Source: Hymenobacter lucidus
GTDB taxonomy: Bacteria; Bacteroidota; Bacteroidia; Cytophagales; Hymenobacteraceae
Direction of reading: 5' to 3'
Assembly: GCF_020447265.1 (NCBI RefSeq)
Contig: NZ_JAJADR010000006.1
Span: 62,001 to 126,000 of the forward strand
Length of the DNA: 64,000 nucleotides
The translations under genes were made by a program, and so were the position numbers. The notes under the pieces are model-generated. The model had not been told where the DNA came from. It was given only the letters and a program-made list of their open reading frames with translations, and did no database searches. This document shows, in pieces, positions 42,103 to 50,338 of this stretch (positions within the stretch are counted from its first letter, which is position 1; the number at the start of each line of letters is the position of its first letter).

Positions 42103-42297
42103 ATGAACCAGAAACGCACATTCGGCTCCATCCTGACCATTTTGGGTATCATTGGCATCATCGTCGGTGCGCTGGGCTTTCTGCAGGTTGGCGGCATCGG
42201 TCTGAGCAAGATGAACTCTCTGGTGCCCTTCGCCGTGGGTCTGATTTTCTTTTTTGCCGGCATCAATCTGGTAAAAGCTACCGGCGACCGGGCCTAG
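42103..42297 (+). CDS. Small two-TM membrane protein
   Basis: 64 residues with two TM segments (ILTILGIIGIIVGALGFL and LVPFAVGLIFFFAGINLV) separated by a Gly-rich loop. Such small stress-type membrane proteins are common in Bacteroidota. Function unknown. It is followed by a strong terminator. Confidence 0.78.
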   Translation: MNQKRTFGSILTILGIIGIIVGALGFLQVGGIGLSKMNSLVPFAVGLIFFFAGINLVKATGDRA

Positions 42298-42320
42298 CAA
42301 AGCCTGCGCCCCCTACAAGC

Positions 42321-42351
42321 AAAAAGCCCCGCCAGACCGGCGGGGCTTTTT
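42321..42351. terminator. Bidirectional terminator before the L,D-transpeptidase gene
   Basis: AAAAAGCCCCGCC / GGCGGGGCTTTTT with loop AGACC. Serves the small TM gene and the convergent gene ending at 42378. Confidence 0.88.
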
Positions 42352-42377
42352 CTATGCGTCATGGCAGTAAGTGCAGC

Positions 42378-43187
42378 CTACAGCGAGGCCAGCCCCTGGG
42401 TGCGGGCAAAGGCGTTGAGGGCCGGGTCGAGTTGCAGGAAGGACGAATTGTAGTTTACCGCGGCCGGGGCGTGGGCATAAATCACCGAGCCGCCTTTGAT
42501 GGCCCGGATAATGTTGCTGGCCTGGTCGGTGGGCAGGGCCGGACAGCCCTGGCTGCGGCCCAGGCGGCCGTGCTGGCGCACAAACTCCTCACACACGTAT
42601 TCGGCGCCGTGTACTACTACTGCCCGGCTGGCCGCGTTGCTGTTGTAGCGCGGCTCCAGGCCCTGCAGCTTCAGCGAAAGGCCGTGTTTACCGTTGTAGG
42701 TGTTGCCGGTCAGGTAAAAGCCCACGCTGCTTTGCTCCGAGCCATTTTTGTTGGAAAAAGCCTGTGCAAACTCTTCCCCCGTGTTTTTGCCGTGCGCTAC
42801 CAGCGTATGAAACAGCACCCGCTGCTTGCGCAAGTCTACCACCCAAAGGCGCTTGAGGCGGCTGGAGCGGCTGAAGTCGATAACAGTCAGCAGCGGCTTG
42901 GCAGCCGAAGCCACGCCCCGTTGCTGCAGGTTGTAGTAGCCAGTGAGGGCCTCCCGGAAAACATCTACTGCCATCCCGCTCTGCGCGAGGCCGCTCTGGG
43001 CGTAAGTCAGCAGCATGTGTTGCTCAAAGGCGGCTGTGTAATAGGCCTTGCGAGCGGCAGCATTGGCCGTAATAGTAATTTTTCGGGGGTCCCGTGGGTT
43101 GTCGGCGGCCGACAGAGCCGTTGGTAACGAAAGCAGTGTAAGAGCAGTAAGCAGTAAGCCCGCAAAGGCAGTCCGTGTAGTTGGCAT
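42378..43187 (-). CDS. Murein L,D-transpeptidase catalytic-domain family protein
   Basis: 269 residues with signal peptide (AGLLLTALTLLSLPTALSAA). A YkuD-like catalytic region includes VIDFSRSSRLKRLWVVDL, HTLVAHGKN and the C-terminal HGRLGRSQGCPALP with the catalytic Cys. This YkuD-related family is expected to form or edit 3-3 crosslinks in the periplasm. It is a single gene with its own terminator. Confidence 0.87.
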   Translation of the reverse strand: MPTTRTAFAGLLLTALTLLSLPTALSAADNPRDPRKITITANAAARKAYYTAAFEQHMLLTYAQSGLAQSGMAVDVFREALTGYYNLQQRGVASAAKPLLTVIDFSRSSRLKRLWVVDLRKQRVLFHTLVAHGKNTGEEFAQAFSNKNGSEQSSVGFYLTGNTYNGKHGLSLKLQGLEPRYNSNAASRAVVVHGAEYVCEEFVRQHGRLGRSQGCPALPTDQASNIIRAIKGGSVIYAHAPAAVNYNSSFLQLDPALNAFARTQGLASL

Positions 43188-43333
43188 GGGCTGAAATAGG
43201 CCTAAATTGATGAAGATGGCGAATTACCGGAGGTGTGGCTACGCAAATCTAGTACTTTAGCAGTTCAGTACCATCTTTTCTTGGCGCTGCTAACGCGTCT
43301 TTTTTGCCGGCAGTTCCCGGCGCCCTGTTGCTT

Positions 43334-43741
43334 ATGTCCGTTTCCCGGTTGCTACCCGCTTTGTTTTGCACTCTCCTTCTAACGGCCTGCGGCCACGCCC
43401 TGCCCGAGCTACCGGGCTTCGACGCGGCCATCTGGCGACGTGACACCTACGCTTGTCAAAATCAGCGCCAAAGTCAGCTAAATACCCTGCAGAAGCACAA
43501 GGAGCTGCTTTACGGCACCCGCGCCGACGATATTGACGCTTTTTTTGGTCGGCCCGACGAGGAGGAGCTCAGTGAGCAAACAGAAAAAATTTACTTTTAT
43601 TACCTCGAGCCGGGCCCACAGTGTGAGCCCAGCCATCAACGCTCAACAGCCAATAAGCTGGTGTTGCGCTTCGGGCCTTTGGGCACCGTTACAGAAGTCT
43701 TGTTCGAGCGACCAATAGTGCAGGCGCCGACCGGAATATAA
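43334..43741 (+). CDS. Hypothetical lipoprotein
   Basis: 135 residues, start MSVSRLLPALFCTLLLTAC with Cys19 as lipidation site. The mature part contains LLYGTRADDIDAFFGRPDEEELSEQTEKIYFYYLEPGPQC, a pattern reminiscent of small SmpA/BamE-like folds (helix pair then strands), but this is a weak impression. The frame can extend to 43304 at the cost of a longer leader. It ends at a 56-base palindromic terminator. Confidence 0.72.
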   Translation: MSVSRLLPALFCTLLLTACGHALPELPGFDAAIWRRDTYACQNQRQSQLNTLQKHKELLYGTRADDIDAFFGRPDEEELSEQTEKIYFYYLEPGPQCEPSHQRSTANKLVLRFGPLGTVTEVLFERPIVQAPTGI

Positions 43742-43764
43742 CAATACGAATAACCCACTGTTTT

Positions 43765-43820
43765 TTAGCGGACAAATAAAAGGCTGCCCTTCCAAGGGCA
43801 GCCTTTTATTTGTCCGCTAA
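43765..43820. terminator. Bidirectional terminator with 25-base arms
   Basis: Perfect stem of 25 bp with loop TTCCAA, containing TAAAAGGCTGCCC / GGGCAGCCTTTTA. It sits between convergent genes ending at 43741 and 43836. Confidence 0.88.
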
Positions 43821-43835
43821 GCGTGGTGAAGAGGC

Positions 43836-44237
43836 CTAGCCCATGCCACCTTCGTTGGCAGGCGGACTTGGCACAGCATCGTGCTGCTGTTGGTTGCGGA
43901 ACATGCTTAGCTGGGAAGGAGTCAAGATACGGCTGCACTCAGCTTCGTACTGGGCTTCCAGCTCGGCTATTTTTGCGTGCTGCTGCGCCGGGTTAGCTTT
44001 GTATTCCCACTGAATCTCATCGAGGCGGGCCAGCTTGATGCGGTTAGCGGCCCGCAGCCGAATGTACTGCGCCTCATTTAGGTGCAGCTGGTCGCACATC
44101 TGCCGGGTCATGTCGGCCACGCGGCTTTCAGATACTTCTTCGGAGCCGGGCATTTCGGCAAATTTATCTTTGCGCTGCGCCGTGGCCAGGGAGCTAAGGC
44201 TTAGCAGTAAGGCAAAAGTAAGCAATAGGAATTTCAT
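43836..44237 (-). CDS. Small secreted helical protein, Spy/CpxP-like in outline
   Basis: 133 residues with signal peptide (LLLTFALLLSLSSLATAQ). The mature helices include MTRQMCDQLHLNEAQYIRLRAANRIKL and LTPSQLSMFRNQQQH, an arrangement that recalls LTxxQ-type Spy/CpxP periplasmic proteins and heavy-metal sensors. The exact LTxxQ word appears once (LTPSQ). The start at 44237 (MKFLLLTF) directly precedes the signal peptide. Function unknown. Confidence 0.72.
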   Translation of the reverse strand: MKFLLLTFALLLSLSSLATAQRKDKFAEMPGSEEVSESRVADMTRQMCDQLHLNEAQYIRLRAANRIKLARLDEIQWEYKANPAQQHAKIAELEAQYEAECSRILTPSQLSMFRNQQQHDAVPSPPANEGGMG

Positions 44238-44425
44238 GGGAGCGGTGGTAAAGAATGCACAAAACGGAAGCAGATTAAAAAAAGCGTGAGTAGTTGAAAG
44301 CAAGGAAGAGCCTCCAGTATTCACTATATATTATCCAAATATATATTTCTTTAATCAAACTTCCAACAGCATTATCAACATTGTTTTTACTGCGGTAAGT
44401 TCCTTGTTGCTTGACAACGGGCTAC

Positions 44426-44463
44426 AAAAAAGGCCGATTTCGCGCACGAAACCGGCCTTTTCC
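44426..44463. terminator. Terminator of the DUF4199-type gene
   Basis: AAAGGCCGATTTCG / CGAAACCGGCCTTT stem with one mismatch and A/T-rich flanks. Confidence 0.75.
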
Positions 44464-44479
44464 TGGCAGCAAATTCCCC

Positions 44480-44950
44480 TTACTCAATGCCTTCAAGTGG
44501 CTTATGATCAGGGCTTTTGAAATACTGCATGGCAATCAGAGAGATAATCATACCCGACATTACGCTCTGCAGCAGAATAGCCAGGAAAGCAATGGTTACC
44601 GACAGGTCGAAGCCGAACAGGTCACGGGCCCGCAGCTGATCCATAATAGTGGGGTTGATGACGGTGTAGACGACGAAGAAGAGGGCAAATGCCACCGAGG
44701 CCACAATGGACGTAACGATGCCGGTACCGAAGCCGTGCAGATATGGCATCCGGTCGTGGCGCACGTGGCGGTAGTGCGAAATGGCCATGCAGATACCGAT
44801 GGCCAGCACCACGCCGTTGAGGAAGCTGAACTCGACTCGGTCGGTAAGGTGGAGCAGCGAGGCCAGCAGGAAATAGAGAATCATACCGCCGGCCGTAAAT
44901 AAGCCGTACCGGACGCCGTTTCTTTCGGGAGTGAGGTTTACGCTATTCAT
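44480..44950 (-). CDS. DUF4199 family membrane protein
   Basis: 156 residues with four TM segments, a layout typical of DUF4199 proteins that are nearly confined to Bacteroidota. Examples are LFTAGGMILYFLLASLLHL, LNGVVLAIGICMAISHYR, IVASVAFALFFVVYTVI and LLQSVMSGMIISLIAMQYF. Function unknown. It is a single gene with its own terminator. Confidence 0.83.
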   Translation of the reverse strand: MNSVNLTPERNGVRYGLFTAGGMILYFLLASLLHLTDRVEFSFLNGVVLAIGICMAISHYRHVRHDRMPYLHGFGTGIVTSIVASVAFALFFVVYTVINPTIMDQLRARDLFGFDLSVTIAFLAILLQSVMSGMIISLIAMQYFKSPDHKPLEGIE

Positions 44951-45240
44951 AATACATGAAGGAAAAAAAGTGTATGATGAAGACGGCTAGGGCCCGGAAC
45001 TGCAACCCGGCCTAGCTTGTTGAGGAAGCTGCCTGTTACGCCAGTCGAACCAGCCGTATTGAATATACTTGATTCTGTGTAAGGATGTTGTGTTACCGCT
45101 TCATTTTCCCAGTTCCTTACAATTCGCCCCCGGCTGGTTTAGCGGGTGTTTGCCGACTAGTGCCCGGGCCACCGCCTGCCGACTTTGGGTTTTGCGCGCA
45201 TTGGTGGGGCCGGGAAATATAATGCCCCGCGCATTTTGCC
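44951..45240. other. Gap between DUF4199 gene and ABC-F gene
   Basis: About 290 bases holding divergent promoters. No credible ORF, repeat or RNA gene was found. Confidence 0.45.
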
Positions 45241-45248
45241 TATTTTTG
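45241..45248 (+). promoter_or_regulatory. Putative -7 element of the ABC-F gene
   Basis: TATTTTTG, an exact TAnnTTTG match, 69 bases before the ATG. No clear -33 box. Confidence 0.4.
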
Positions 45249-45317
45249 TGCGCCGATTGACTTCTTACCAGTTTCCCAGCCTGGTTCTTTCCTTCGTTTC
45301 CTCGCTTTTTCCCCTAT

Positions 45318-46943
45318 ATGATCAGTACCTCCAACGTTAGCCTGCGCTACGGTAAGCGCATCCTTTTCGAAGACGTAACCATTAAATTCCTGCCCGGCAA
45401 CGTGTATGGCCTTATCGGGGCAAACGGGGCGGGCAAGTCTACTTTCCTCAAAATTCTGTCGGGCGAAATTGAGCCCAACACCGGCTCGGTGGATATGCCC
45501 GCCGGGGCCCGCCTCTCGGTGCTGCGCCAGGATCAGTTTGCCTACGACCAGTACCCGGTGCTCCAGACCGTGATTATGGGCCACACCCGGCTGTGGAAAG
45601 TAATGGAGGAAAAAGATGCGCTGTATGCCAAGCCCGACTTCTCGGACGCCGACGGTGAGCGGGCAGCTCAGCTCGAAGGCGACTTTGCCGACCTCGAAGG
45701 CTGGAACGCCGACTACGAAGCCGCTGAGTTGCTCTCCGGCCTGGGCATCGGCGAAGACAAGCATTTCACGCTGATGGGCGACCTGGGCGGCTCCGATAAA
45801 GTGCGGGTGCTGTTGGCCCAGGCCCTGTTTGGCAACCCCGATGTGTTGCTGCTCGACGAACCGACCAACGGCCTCGACGCCGAAACCGTGCTGTGGCTGG
45901 AGAACTTCCTCGACAACTTCCAGAACACAGTGATTGTCGTAAGCCACGACCGGCACTTCCTGGATGCCGTGTGTAACTACATGGCCGACCTGGACTTCTC
46001 GAAAATCACGATGTATCCCGGCAACTACTCCTTCTGGTACGAAAGCTCGCAGCTGGTGCTGAAGCAGCGCCAGGACGTGAACAAGAAAACCGAGGACAAG
46101 CGCAAAGAACTGGAAGAGTTTGTGCGCCGCTTCTCGGCCAACGCCTCGAAGTCGAAGCAGGCTACTTCGCGCCAGAAGCTGCTCCAGAAGCTCACGCTGG
46201 AAGAAATCAAGCCTTCCTCGCGCAAGTACCCCTACATTGCCTTCAAGCCCGAGCGGGAAGCCGGCAACCAGCTGCTCACGGTCGAAAACCTGAGCAAGTC
46301 GGTGGATGGGCAGGTAGTGTTCCGCAACGTGGCCTTCGCCCTCGATAAGAAGGATAAAGTGGCCATCATCAGCCGCGACGACCGGGCCGCTTCCCTTCTC
46401 TTCGACATCCTCTTCGAGCAGATCAAGGCCGATACGGGTGACTTCAAGTGGGGCACAACCATCACACCCTCGTACTTCCCGCGCGAAAACGCAGAGTTCT
46501 TCGATACCGACCTGAACCTGGTGGACTGGCTGCGCCAATACTCGACCGAGAAGGACGAATCATTTATCCGCGGTTTCCTGGGCCGGATGCTGTTTTCGGG
46601 CGAGGAGTCGCAGAAGAAATCGAACGTGCTCAGCGGGGGCGAGAAAGTGCGCTGCATGCTCTCCAAAGTGATGATGGAAGCCGGCAACGTGCTCGTGCTC
46701 GACGACCCGACGAACCACCTCGACCTGGAAAGCATTACGGCCCTCAACAACTCGCTGCGCGACTACCAGGGCACGCTCATCTTCTCCTCGCACGACTTGC
46801 AGTTCGTCGAAACCGTGGCCAACCGCATTATCGAGCTGACACCCGACGGAATTATCGACCGTCGGATGACGTATGAAGAGTACTTGGCCGACGACCAGAT
46901 CAAGGCCCTGCGCCAGCGTAAATACCAACTAGTATCTAAATAG
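45318..46943 (+). CDS. ABC-F ATPase (YbiT/YkpA-type)
   Basis: 541-residue soluble protein with two ABC domains joined by a charged linker (KQRQDVNKKTEDKRKELEEF). It belongs to the ribosome-associated ABC-F family. Domain 1 is intact: Walker A GANGAGKST, signature GGSDK, Walker B VLLLDEPTNGLD. Domain 2 has signature LSGGEKVR and Walker B VLVLDDPTNHLD. Where Walker A should be it reads ISRDDRAASLLF, without the GxxGxGKS/T lysine. No TM domain is present. The next gene begins 14 bases after its stop. Confidence 0.92.
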   Translation: MISTSNVSLRYGKRILFEDVTIKFLPGNVYGLIGANGAGKSTFLKILSGEIEPNTGSVDMPAGARLSVLRQDQFAYDQYPVLQTVIMGHTRLWKVMEEKDALYAKPDFSDADGERAAQLEGDFADLEGWNADYEAAELLSGLGIGEDKHFTLMGDLGGSDKVRVLLAQALFGNPDVLLLDEPTNGLDAETVLWLENFLDNFQNTVIVVSHDRHFLDAVCNYMADLDFSKITMYPGNYSFWYESSQLVLKQRQDVNKKTEDKRKELEEFVRRFSANASKSKQATSRQKLLQKLTLEEIKPSSRKYPYIAFKPEREAGNQLLTVENLSKSVDGQVVFRNVAFALDKKDKVAIISRDDRAASLLFDILFEQIKADTGDFKWGTTITPSYFPRENAEFFDTDLNLVDWLRQYSTEKDESFIRGFLGRMLFSGEESQKKSNVLSGGEKVRCMLSKVMMEAGNVLVLDDPTNHLDLESITALNNSLRDYQGTLIFSSHDLQFVETVANRIIELTPDGIIDRRMTYEEYLADDQIKALRQRKYQLVSK

Positions 46944-46957
46944 CGTTATCCCCGCTC

Positions 46958-47758
46958 ATGAAACGAATTCTCTTTTTGCTGGCAGTGAGCGGGGCTACGC
47001 TTGGCACCGCCCAGGCCCAAACCGACAGCACCCGCACCACCAAGCCGCAGCTGAACACGGCTCCTCCCGGCGCCGTGACGCCCCGGCCTACGCAGCCCGT
47101 CCAGCGTCCGGCAGTACCGGTGCCCGCGCCACCACCCGCCGGCCAGGACCTGCCCCAGCCTACCTCCGACTCGCCCTCGGGCCTGAGCTTTCCCAAGGGT
47201 ACCAGCAAGGCCGAGCAGCCCAAGCCCGTTTACAAGTATTTCCTCTACGGCAACGTAGGCCTGGGCTACTCTACCGTCAATACCCAGTTTGGGCAGATTG
47301 GCCAGCTTAGTGCCAGCATCGGCCCATCCATCGGCTACCGGATTACCGACAAATTCGCGGTGGGCCCCGGCATCAGCTACACCTACAACAACTACTATTT
47401 TGAGGGTGGCACCCGGCTCAAGCGCAACAGCTTTGGGTTGAAAGCCTTTGCCCAGTACATCGTCTATAAGGAGTTTTTCATCCATGCCGAGTACGAGGCC
47501 ACCAAAGCGGAGTCGTTTGATCTGGTACCGGTCAGCCCAACGATGGTAGGTATCCTGCCCACTACCCGCAACTACCGCACTCCCCTGCTGGGGCTCGGCT
47601 ACCGCAGCAACCTGAGTGAGCGGTTTGCGGCCGATATCGTGGTGCTCTACAACTTCAACAACGGCTACAACTCCGACGGCACGCCCCTGTCGCAATACGG
47701 GCAGCCGGTCATTCGCTTCAACTTTCTCTACAACCTGAAGTGGAACTCCCGGCTCTAA
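46958..47758 (+). CDS. Secreted Pro-rich protein with outer-membrane beta-barrel
   Basis: 266 residues. A signal peptide (RILFLLAVSGATLGTAQAQ) precedes a Pro/Thr-rich linker (about 35-85: TPRPTQPVQRPAVPVPAPPP). An eight-stranded-barrel-like domain follows with alternating hydrophobics (YFLYGNVGLGYSTVNT; FAVGPGISYTYNNYYF) and a terminal aromatic strand, VIRFNFLYNLKW. It is a member of the broad outer-membrane-beta-barrel class. It is 14 bases downstream of the ABC-F gene, probably one transcript. Confidence 0.78.
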   Translation: MKRILFLLAVSGATLGTAQAQTDSTRTTKPQLNTAPPGAVTPRPTQPVQRPAVPVPAPPPAGQDLPQPTSDSPSGLSFPKGTSKAEQPKPVYKYFLYGNVGLGYSTVNTQFGQIGQLSASIGPSIGYRITDKFAVGPGISYTYNNYYFEGGTRLKRNSFGLKAFAQYIVYKEFFIHAEYEATKAESFDLVPVSPTMVGILPTTRNYRTPLLGLGYRSNLSERFAADIVVLYNFNNGYNSDGTPLSQYGQPVIRFNFLYNLKWNSRL

Positions 47759-47774
47759 ATGCCGAATAGTTTAG

Positions 47775-47818
47775 ACACAGAAAGGGCCTCCCGGAATTCC
47801 GGGAGGCCCTTTCTGTGT
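47775..47818. terminator. 44-bp perfect palindromic terminator
   Basis: A perfect palindrome with no free loop, centred on GGAATTCC, containing GAAAGGGCCTCCCGG and its complement. It lies 17 bases past the barrel gene stop. Confidence 0.82.
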
Positions 47819-47864
47819 TTTCAGGCTAAATATTGATCCTGCCTCGGAGGGCAGGAGGCAGAAG

Positions 47865-48035
47865 CTAGACTACCCGGCCGCCGCGAATAACACGCAGCAG
47901 GATGGCGATGATGGCAATTACCAGTAGGATGTGAATCAGGCCGTTGCCTGCAATACCGGCGCCCAGAATGCCAAAGAAGCCCAGGGCCCAGACGATGATC
48001 AGAATGACAGCGATGATATACAGCAGATTTCCCAT
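47865..48035 (-). CDS. lmo0937-type small membrane protein
   Basis: 56 residues starting MGNLLYIIAVILIIVWALGF, two TM segments and a short basic tail (LRVIRGGRVV). This matches the lmo0937 family of small stress-associated membrane proteins widespread in Bacteroidota. The start at 48035 is preferred; the longer frame adds a non-hydrophobic stretch. Confidence 0.85.
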   Translation of the reverse strand: MGNLLYIIAVILIIVWALGFFGILGAGIAGNGLIHILLVIAIIAILLRVIRGGRVV

Positions 48036-48308
48036 GGTGGTAGGTGATTGGGTTGGAAGGAAGGTGAAAGAAGGAAAAAACAAATCGACTTGCTGGTAGT
48101 TGTCAAGGGTTACAAGCTACTAGTAAGGGGATTTGCGGATTTGTACGCGGGCCTTTTCAAAAGGATATATCGAGATAAAAAAATTTAATTAATCCCACAT
48201 AGAATTACCTCAAAAAGCGGGTTTGCTGCTTGCGAATGGCATTTCCCGCCGTTTTATATTTTTTTTCACAATTGCCTGTAATTGTCGGGACGAGCATTTT
48301 TCGCCGGC
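48036..48308. other. A/T-rich gap upstream of the 3-hydroxyacyl-CoA dehydrogenase
   Basis: About 270 bases with no credible ORF or repeat. A/T-rich tracts near 48160-48210 may carry the promoter of the lmo0937-type gene. Confidence 0.4.
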
Positions 48309-48339
48309 TTGGGCTGCCCGTTATTTCCGGTTAGCTTTG
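48309..48339 (+). promoter_or_regulatory. Promoter of the 3-hydroxyacyl-CoA dehydrogenase gene
   Basis: TTG at 48309-48311, 20 bases, TAGCTTTG at 48332-48339. Good Bacteroidota promoter form, 72 bases before the ATG. Confidence 0.65.
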
Positions 48340-48411
48340 CGCACCGAAGCCGGCTTTTGGCGCCGGTTTTCCACCCTGCTTTTTCTTTCCCACCCTTCTT
48401 TTCTGCTTTCC

Positions 48412-49302
48412 ATGATGAATGTCGCCGTTATTGGCTCGGGCACCATGGGCAATGGTATTGCCCACGTTTTTGCCCAGCACGGGTTTCAGGTTGCTCTTAT
48501 TGACATCAGCCAGCCGGCCCTGGACAAGGCGCTGGGCACGATTGGCAAAAATCTGGACCGCCAGGTAGCCAAGGGCAGCCTGAGTGAGGACGACAAAACG
48601 GCTACCCTGGGCCGTATCACAACGCATACCAGTATTGCCGAGGGCGTGCGCAATACCGAGCTAGTGGTAGAAGCGGCCACCGAAAACGTGGAGCTCAAGC
48701 TGCAAATCTTCCGCGACCTGGACCAGCACGCCCCCGAAGCGGCTATTCTGGCCTCCAACACCTCGTCGATTTCCATCACCAAGATTGCCGCCGTTACCAA
48801 GCGGGCCGATAAGGTGATTGGCATGCACTTCATGAACCCGGTGCCGGTGATGAAGCTGGTGGAGGTTATCCGGGGCTACGCTACGTCGGATGAAGTGACG
48901 AGCCGCATCATGGATATTTCGCGGCAGCTGGGCAAAACCCCGACCGAGGTGAACGACTACCCCGGCTTCGTGGCCAACCGTATTCTGATGCCGATGATTA
49001 ACGAGGCCATCATTACCCTGTTTGAGGGCGTGGCCGGCGTCGAGGAAATTGATACCGTTATGAAGCTGGGCATGGCCCACCCGATGGGGCCGCTGCAACT
49101 GGCCGACTTTATCGGCCTGGACGTGTGCCTGGCCATTCTGCGGGTGCTGCACGAGGGCCTGGGCAACCCCAAATACGCCCCCTGCCCCCTGCTGGTAAAC
49201 ATGGTAATGGCCGGCCGCCTGGGCGTGAAGTCGGGCGAAGGATTCTATACCTGGGGCCACGGCACCAAGGAGCTTATCGTTGCCGACCGGTTTAAGAAGT
49301 AA
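48412..49302 (+). CDS. 3-hydroxybutyryl-CoA dehydrogenase
   Basis: NAD-dependent oxidation of 3-hydroxyacyl-CoA in fatty acid or butanoate metabolism. Length is 296 residues. The Rossmann nucleotide motif GSGTMGNGIAHVFAQ is near residue 9. It also has the catalytic ASNTSSISI and GMHFMNPVPVMKLVEV, and a C-terminal domain with GFVANRILMPMINEA and HPMGPLQLADFIGLD. The start at 48412 (MMNVAVIG) matches the family; the longer frame covers the promoter. Single gene with terminator. Confidence 0.95.
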   Translation: MMNVAVIGSGTMGNGIAHVFAQHGFQVALIDISQPALDKALGTIGKNLDRQVAKGSLSEDDKTATLGRITTHTSIAEGVRNTELVVEAATENVELKLQIFRDLDQHAPEAAILASNTSSISITKIAAVTKRADKVIGMHFMNPVPVMKLVEVIRGYATSDEVTSRIMDISRQLGKTPTEVNDYPGFVANRILMPMINEAIITLFEGVAGVEEIDTVMKLGMAHPMGPLQLADFIGLDVCLAILRVLHEGLGNPKYAPCPLLVNMVMAGRLGVKSGEGFYTWGHGTKELIVADRFKK

Positions 49303-49321
49303 CTGCTACACCACTTTGCCC

Positions 49322-49357
49322 AAAGCCCTTCCCGAGTACCCGGGAAGGGCTTTTTGT
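49322..49357 (+). terminator. Terminator of the 3-hydroxyacyl-CoA dehydrogenase gene
   Basis: AAAGCCCTTCCCG / CGGGAAGGGCTTT with loop AGTACC and T5. Confidence 0.88.
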
Positions 49358-49370
49358 TGTAATACATGCC

Positions 49371-49622
49371 CCTCGCCGAGGCGACAGGCACTACAGCCAC
49401 CACAACAGCTTGCCTGGGCAAGGCGACACGCATTTTTGCAACTACAAAAGTCATCCTAGGCAAGGCGACACGCACTTTTGAACGTACAAATACCCGCCTA
49501 GGCGAGGCGACACGCACTTTTGCAAGCGTAAAAGAATGCCTAGGCAAGGCGACAGTCCCTTCTGGAGTTGTGTAAACCTGCCTAGGCGAGGCGACACGTG
49601 TTTTCCAGGTTTCAGTATAATA
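49371..49622. repeat. Six-unit tandem array with exact 42-bp period
   Basis: Units start at 49371, 49413, 49455, 49497, 49539 and 49581. The first 16 bases fit CCTNGSCRAGGCGACA in all six. Units 2-4 continue CGCAYTTTTG, and the rest of each unit differs. It lies between the 3-hydroxyacyl-CoA dehydrogenase terminator and msrA. Since 42 is a multiple of three, long frames stay open on both strands; the minus frame reads as a 14-residue RVALPR repeat. Confidence 0.93.
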
Positions 49623-49719
49623 GCTGGCTACGTGGTCATTGAACCGCACTGAAACCTTCGGGGTAGGAATTCGCTTATAGAGTATTGATTTCTGACCTGA
49701 ACTTTAGTTATACAACGAC

Positions 49720-50259
49720 ATGGAACAAGCCACATTTGGCGGCGGGTGCTTCTGGTGCACCGAGGCCGTCTTTCAGAATCTGAACGGGGTGGAGAAAGTG
49801 GTATCGGGCTACACCGGGGGCCGCATTGCCAACCCCACCTATAAGGAAGTATGCAGCGGCCTGACGGGCCACAACGAAGTGATTCAGGTAACCTACGACC
49901 CGCAGGTTATCAGCTACGAGGAGCTGCTGGAGGTGTTCTGGAAAACCCACGACCCGACGACGCTCAACCAGCAGGGCAACGACGTGGGCACCCAGTACCG
50001 CTCGGGCGTGTATACTCACAACGCCGAGCAGCAGCGCCTAGCCGAATCCTATAAGCAGAAGCTAACCGACGCCGGGGCTTTCGAGCGGGGCATCACGACG
50101 GAAATCGTGCCGCTGAAAGAGTTTTATCCGGCCGAAAACTACCACCAGAACTACTACAATCTGAACGGCAGCCAGCCCTACTGCCAGTTTGTGGTGAAGA
50201 GCAAAGTAGACAAGGTGAAAGCCGTATTTGGCGACAAGCTGAAAAAGTCGGTAGCGTAG
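49720..50259 (+). CDS. msrA: Peptide methionine-S-sulfoxide reductase MsrA
   Basis: Repairs oxidised methionine (S epimer) in proteins. Length is 179 residues. The active-site motif is GGCFWCTEAVF with the nucleophile Cys10. Other family blocks are GYTGGRIANPTY, HDPTTLNQQGNDVGTQYRS and EDYHQ-like ENYHQNYY. No resolving Cys pair is visible at the C-terminus. It lies downstream of the 42-bp array and upstream of an isoaspartyl peptidase gene. Confidence 0.96.
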   Translation: MEQATFGGGCFWCTEAVFQNLNGVEKVVSGYTGGRIANPTYKEVCSGLTGHNEVIQVTYDPQVISYEELLEVFWKTHDPTTLNQQGNDVGTQYRSGVYTHNAEQQRLAESYKQKLTDAGAFERGITTEIVPLKEFYPAENYHQNYYNLNGSQPYCQFVVKSKVDKVKAVFGDKLKKSVA

Positions 50260-50280
50260 CGCTTCGGGCAAGCTCGACAT

Positions 50281-50312
50281 AACAAAAGCACGGCGCGGGC
50301 CGTGCTTTTGTT
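50281..50312 (+). terminator. msrA terminator
   Basis: Perfect 13-bp arms AACAAAAGCACGG / CCGTGCTTTTGTT with loop CGCGGG. Confidence 0.85.
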
Positions 50313-50338
50313 GTTTCTACCCATTTCACTCGTGAAGT

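Noticed and set aside
49371..49622. CRISPR array
   Set aside because: The conserved part is only about 16 bases with a 26-base remainder that is partly shared between units. No cas genes or leader are seen.
49245..49649. 134-residue minus-strand frame with 14-residue RVALPR repeats across the 42-bp array
   Set aside because: It runs antisense into the end of the 3-hydroxyacyl-CoA dehydrogenase gene and through its terminator. Both strands are open only because the repeat is a multiple of three. No promoter or family match is apparent.
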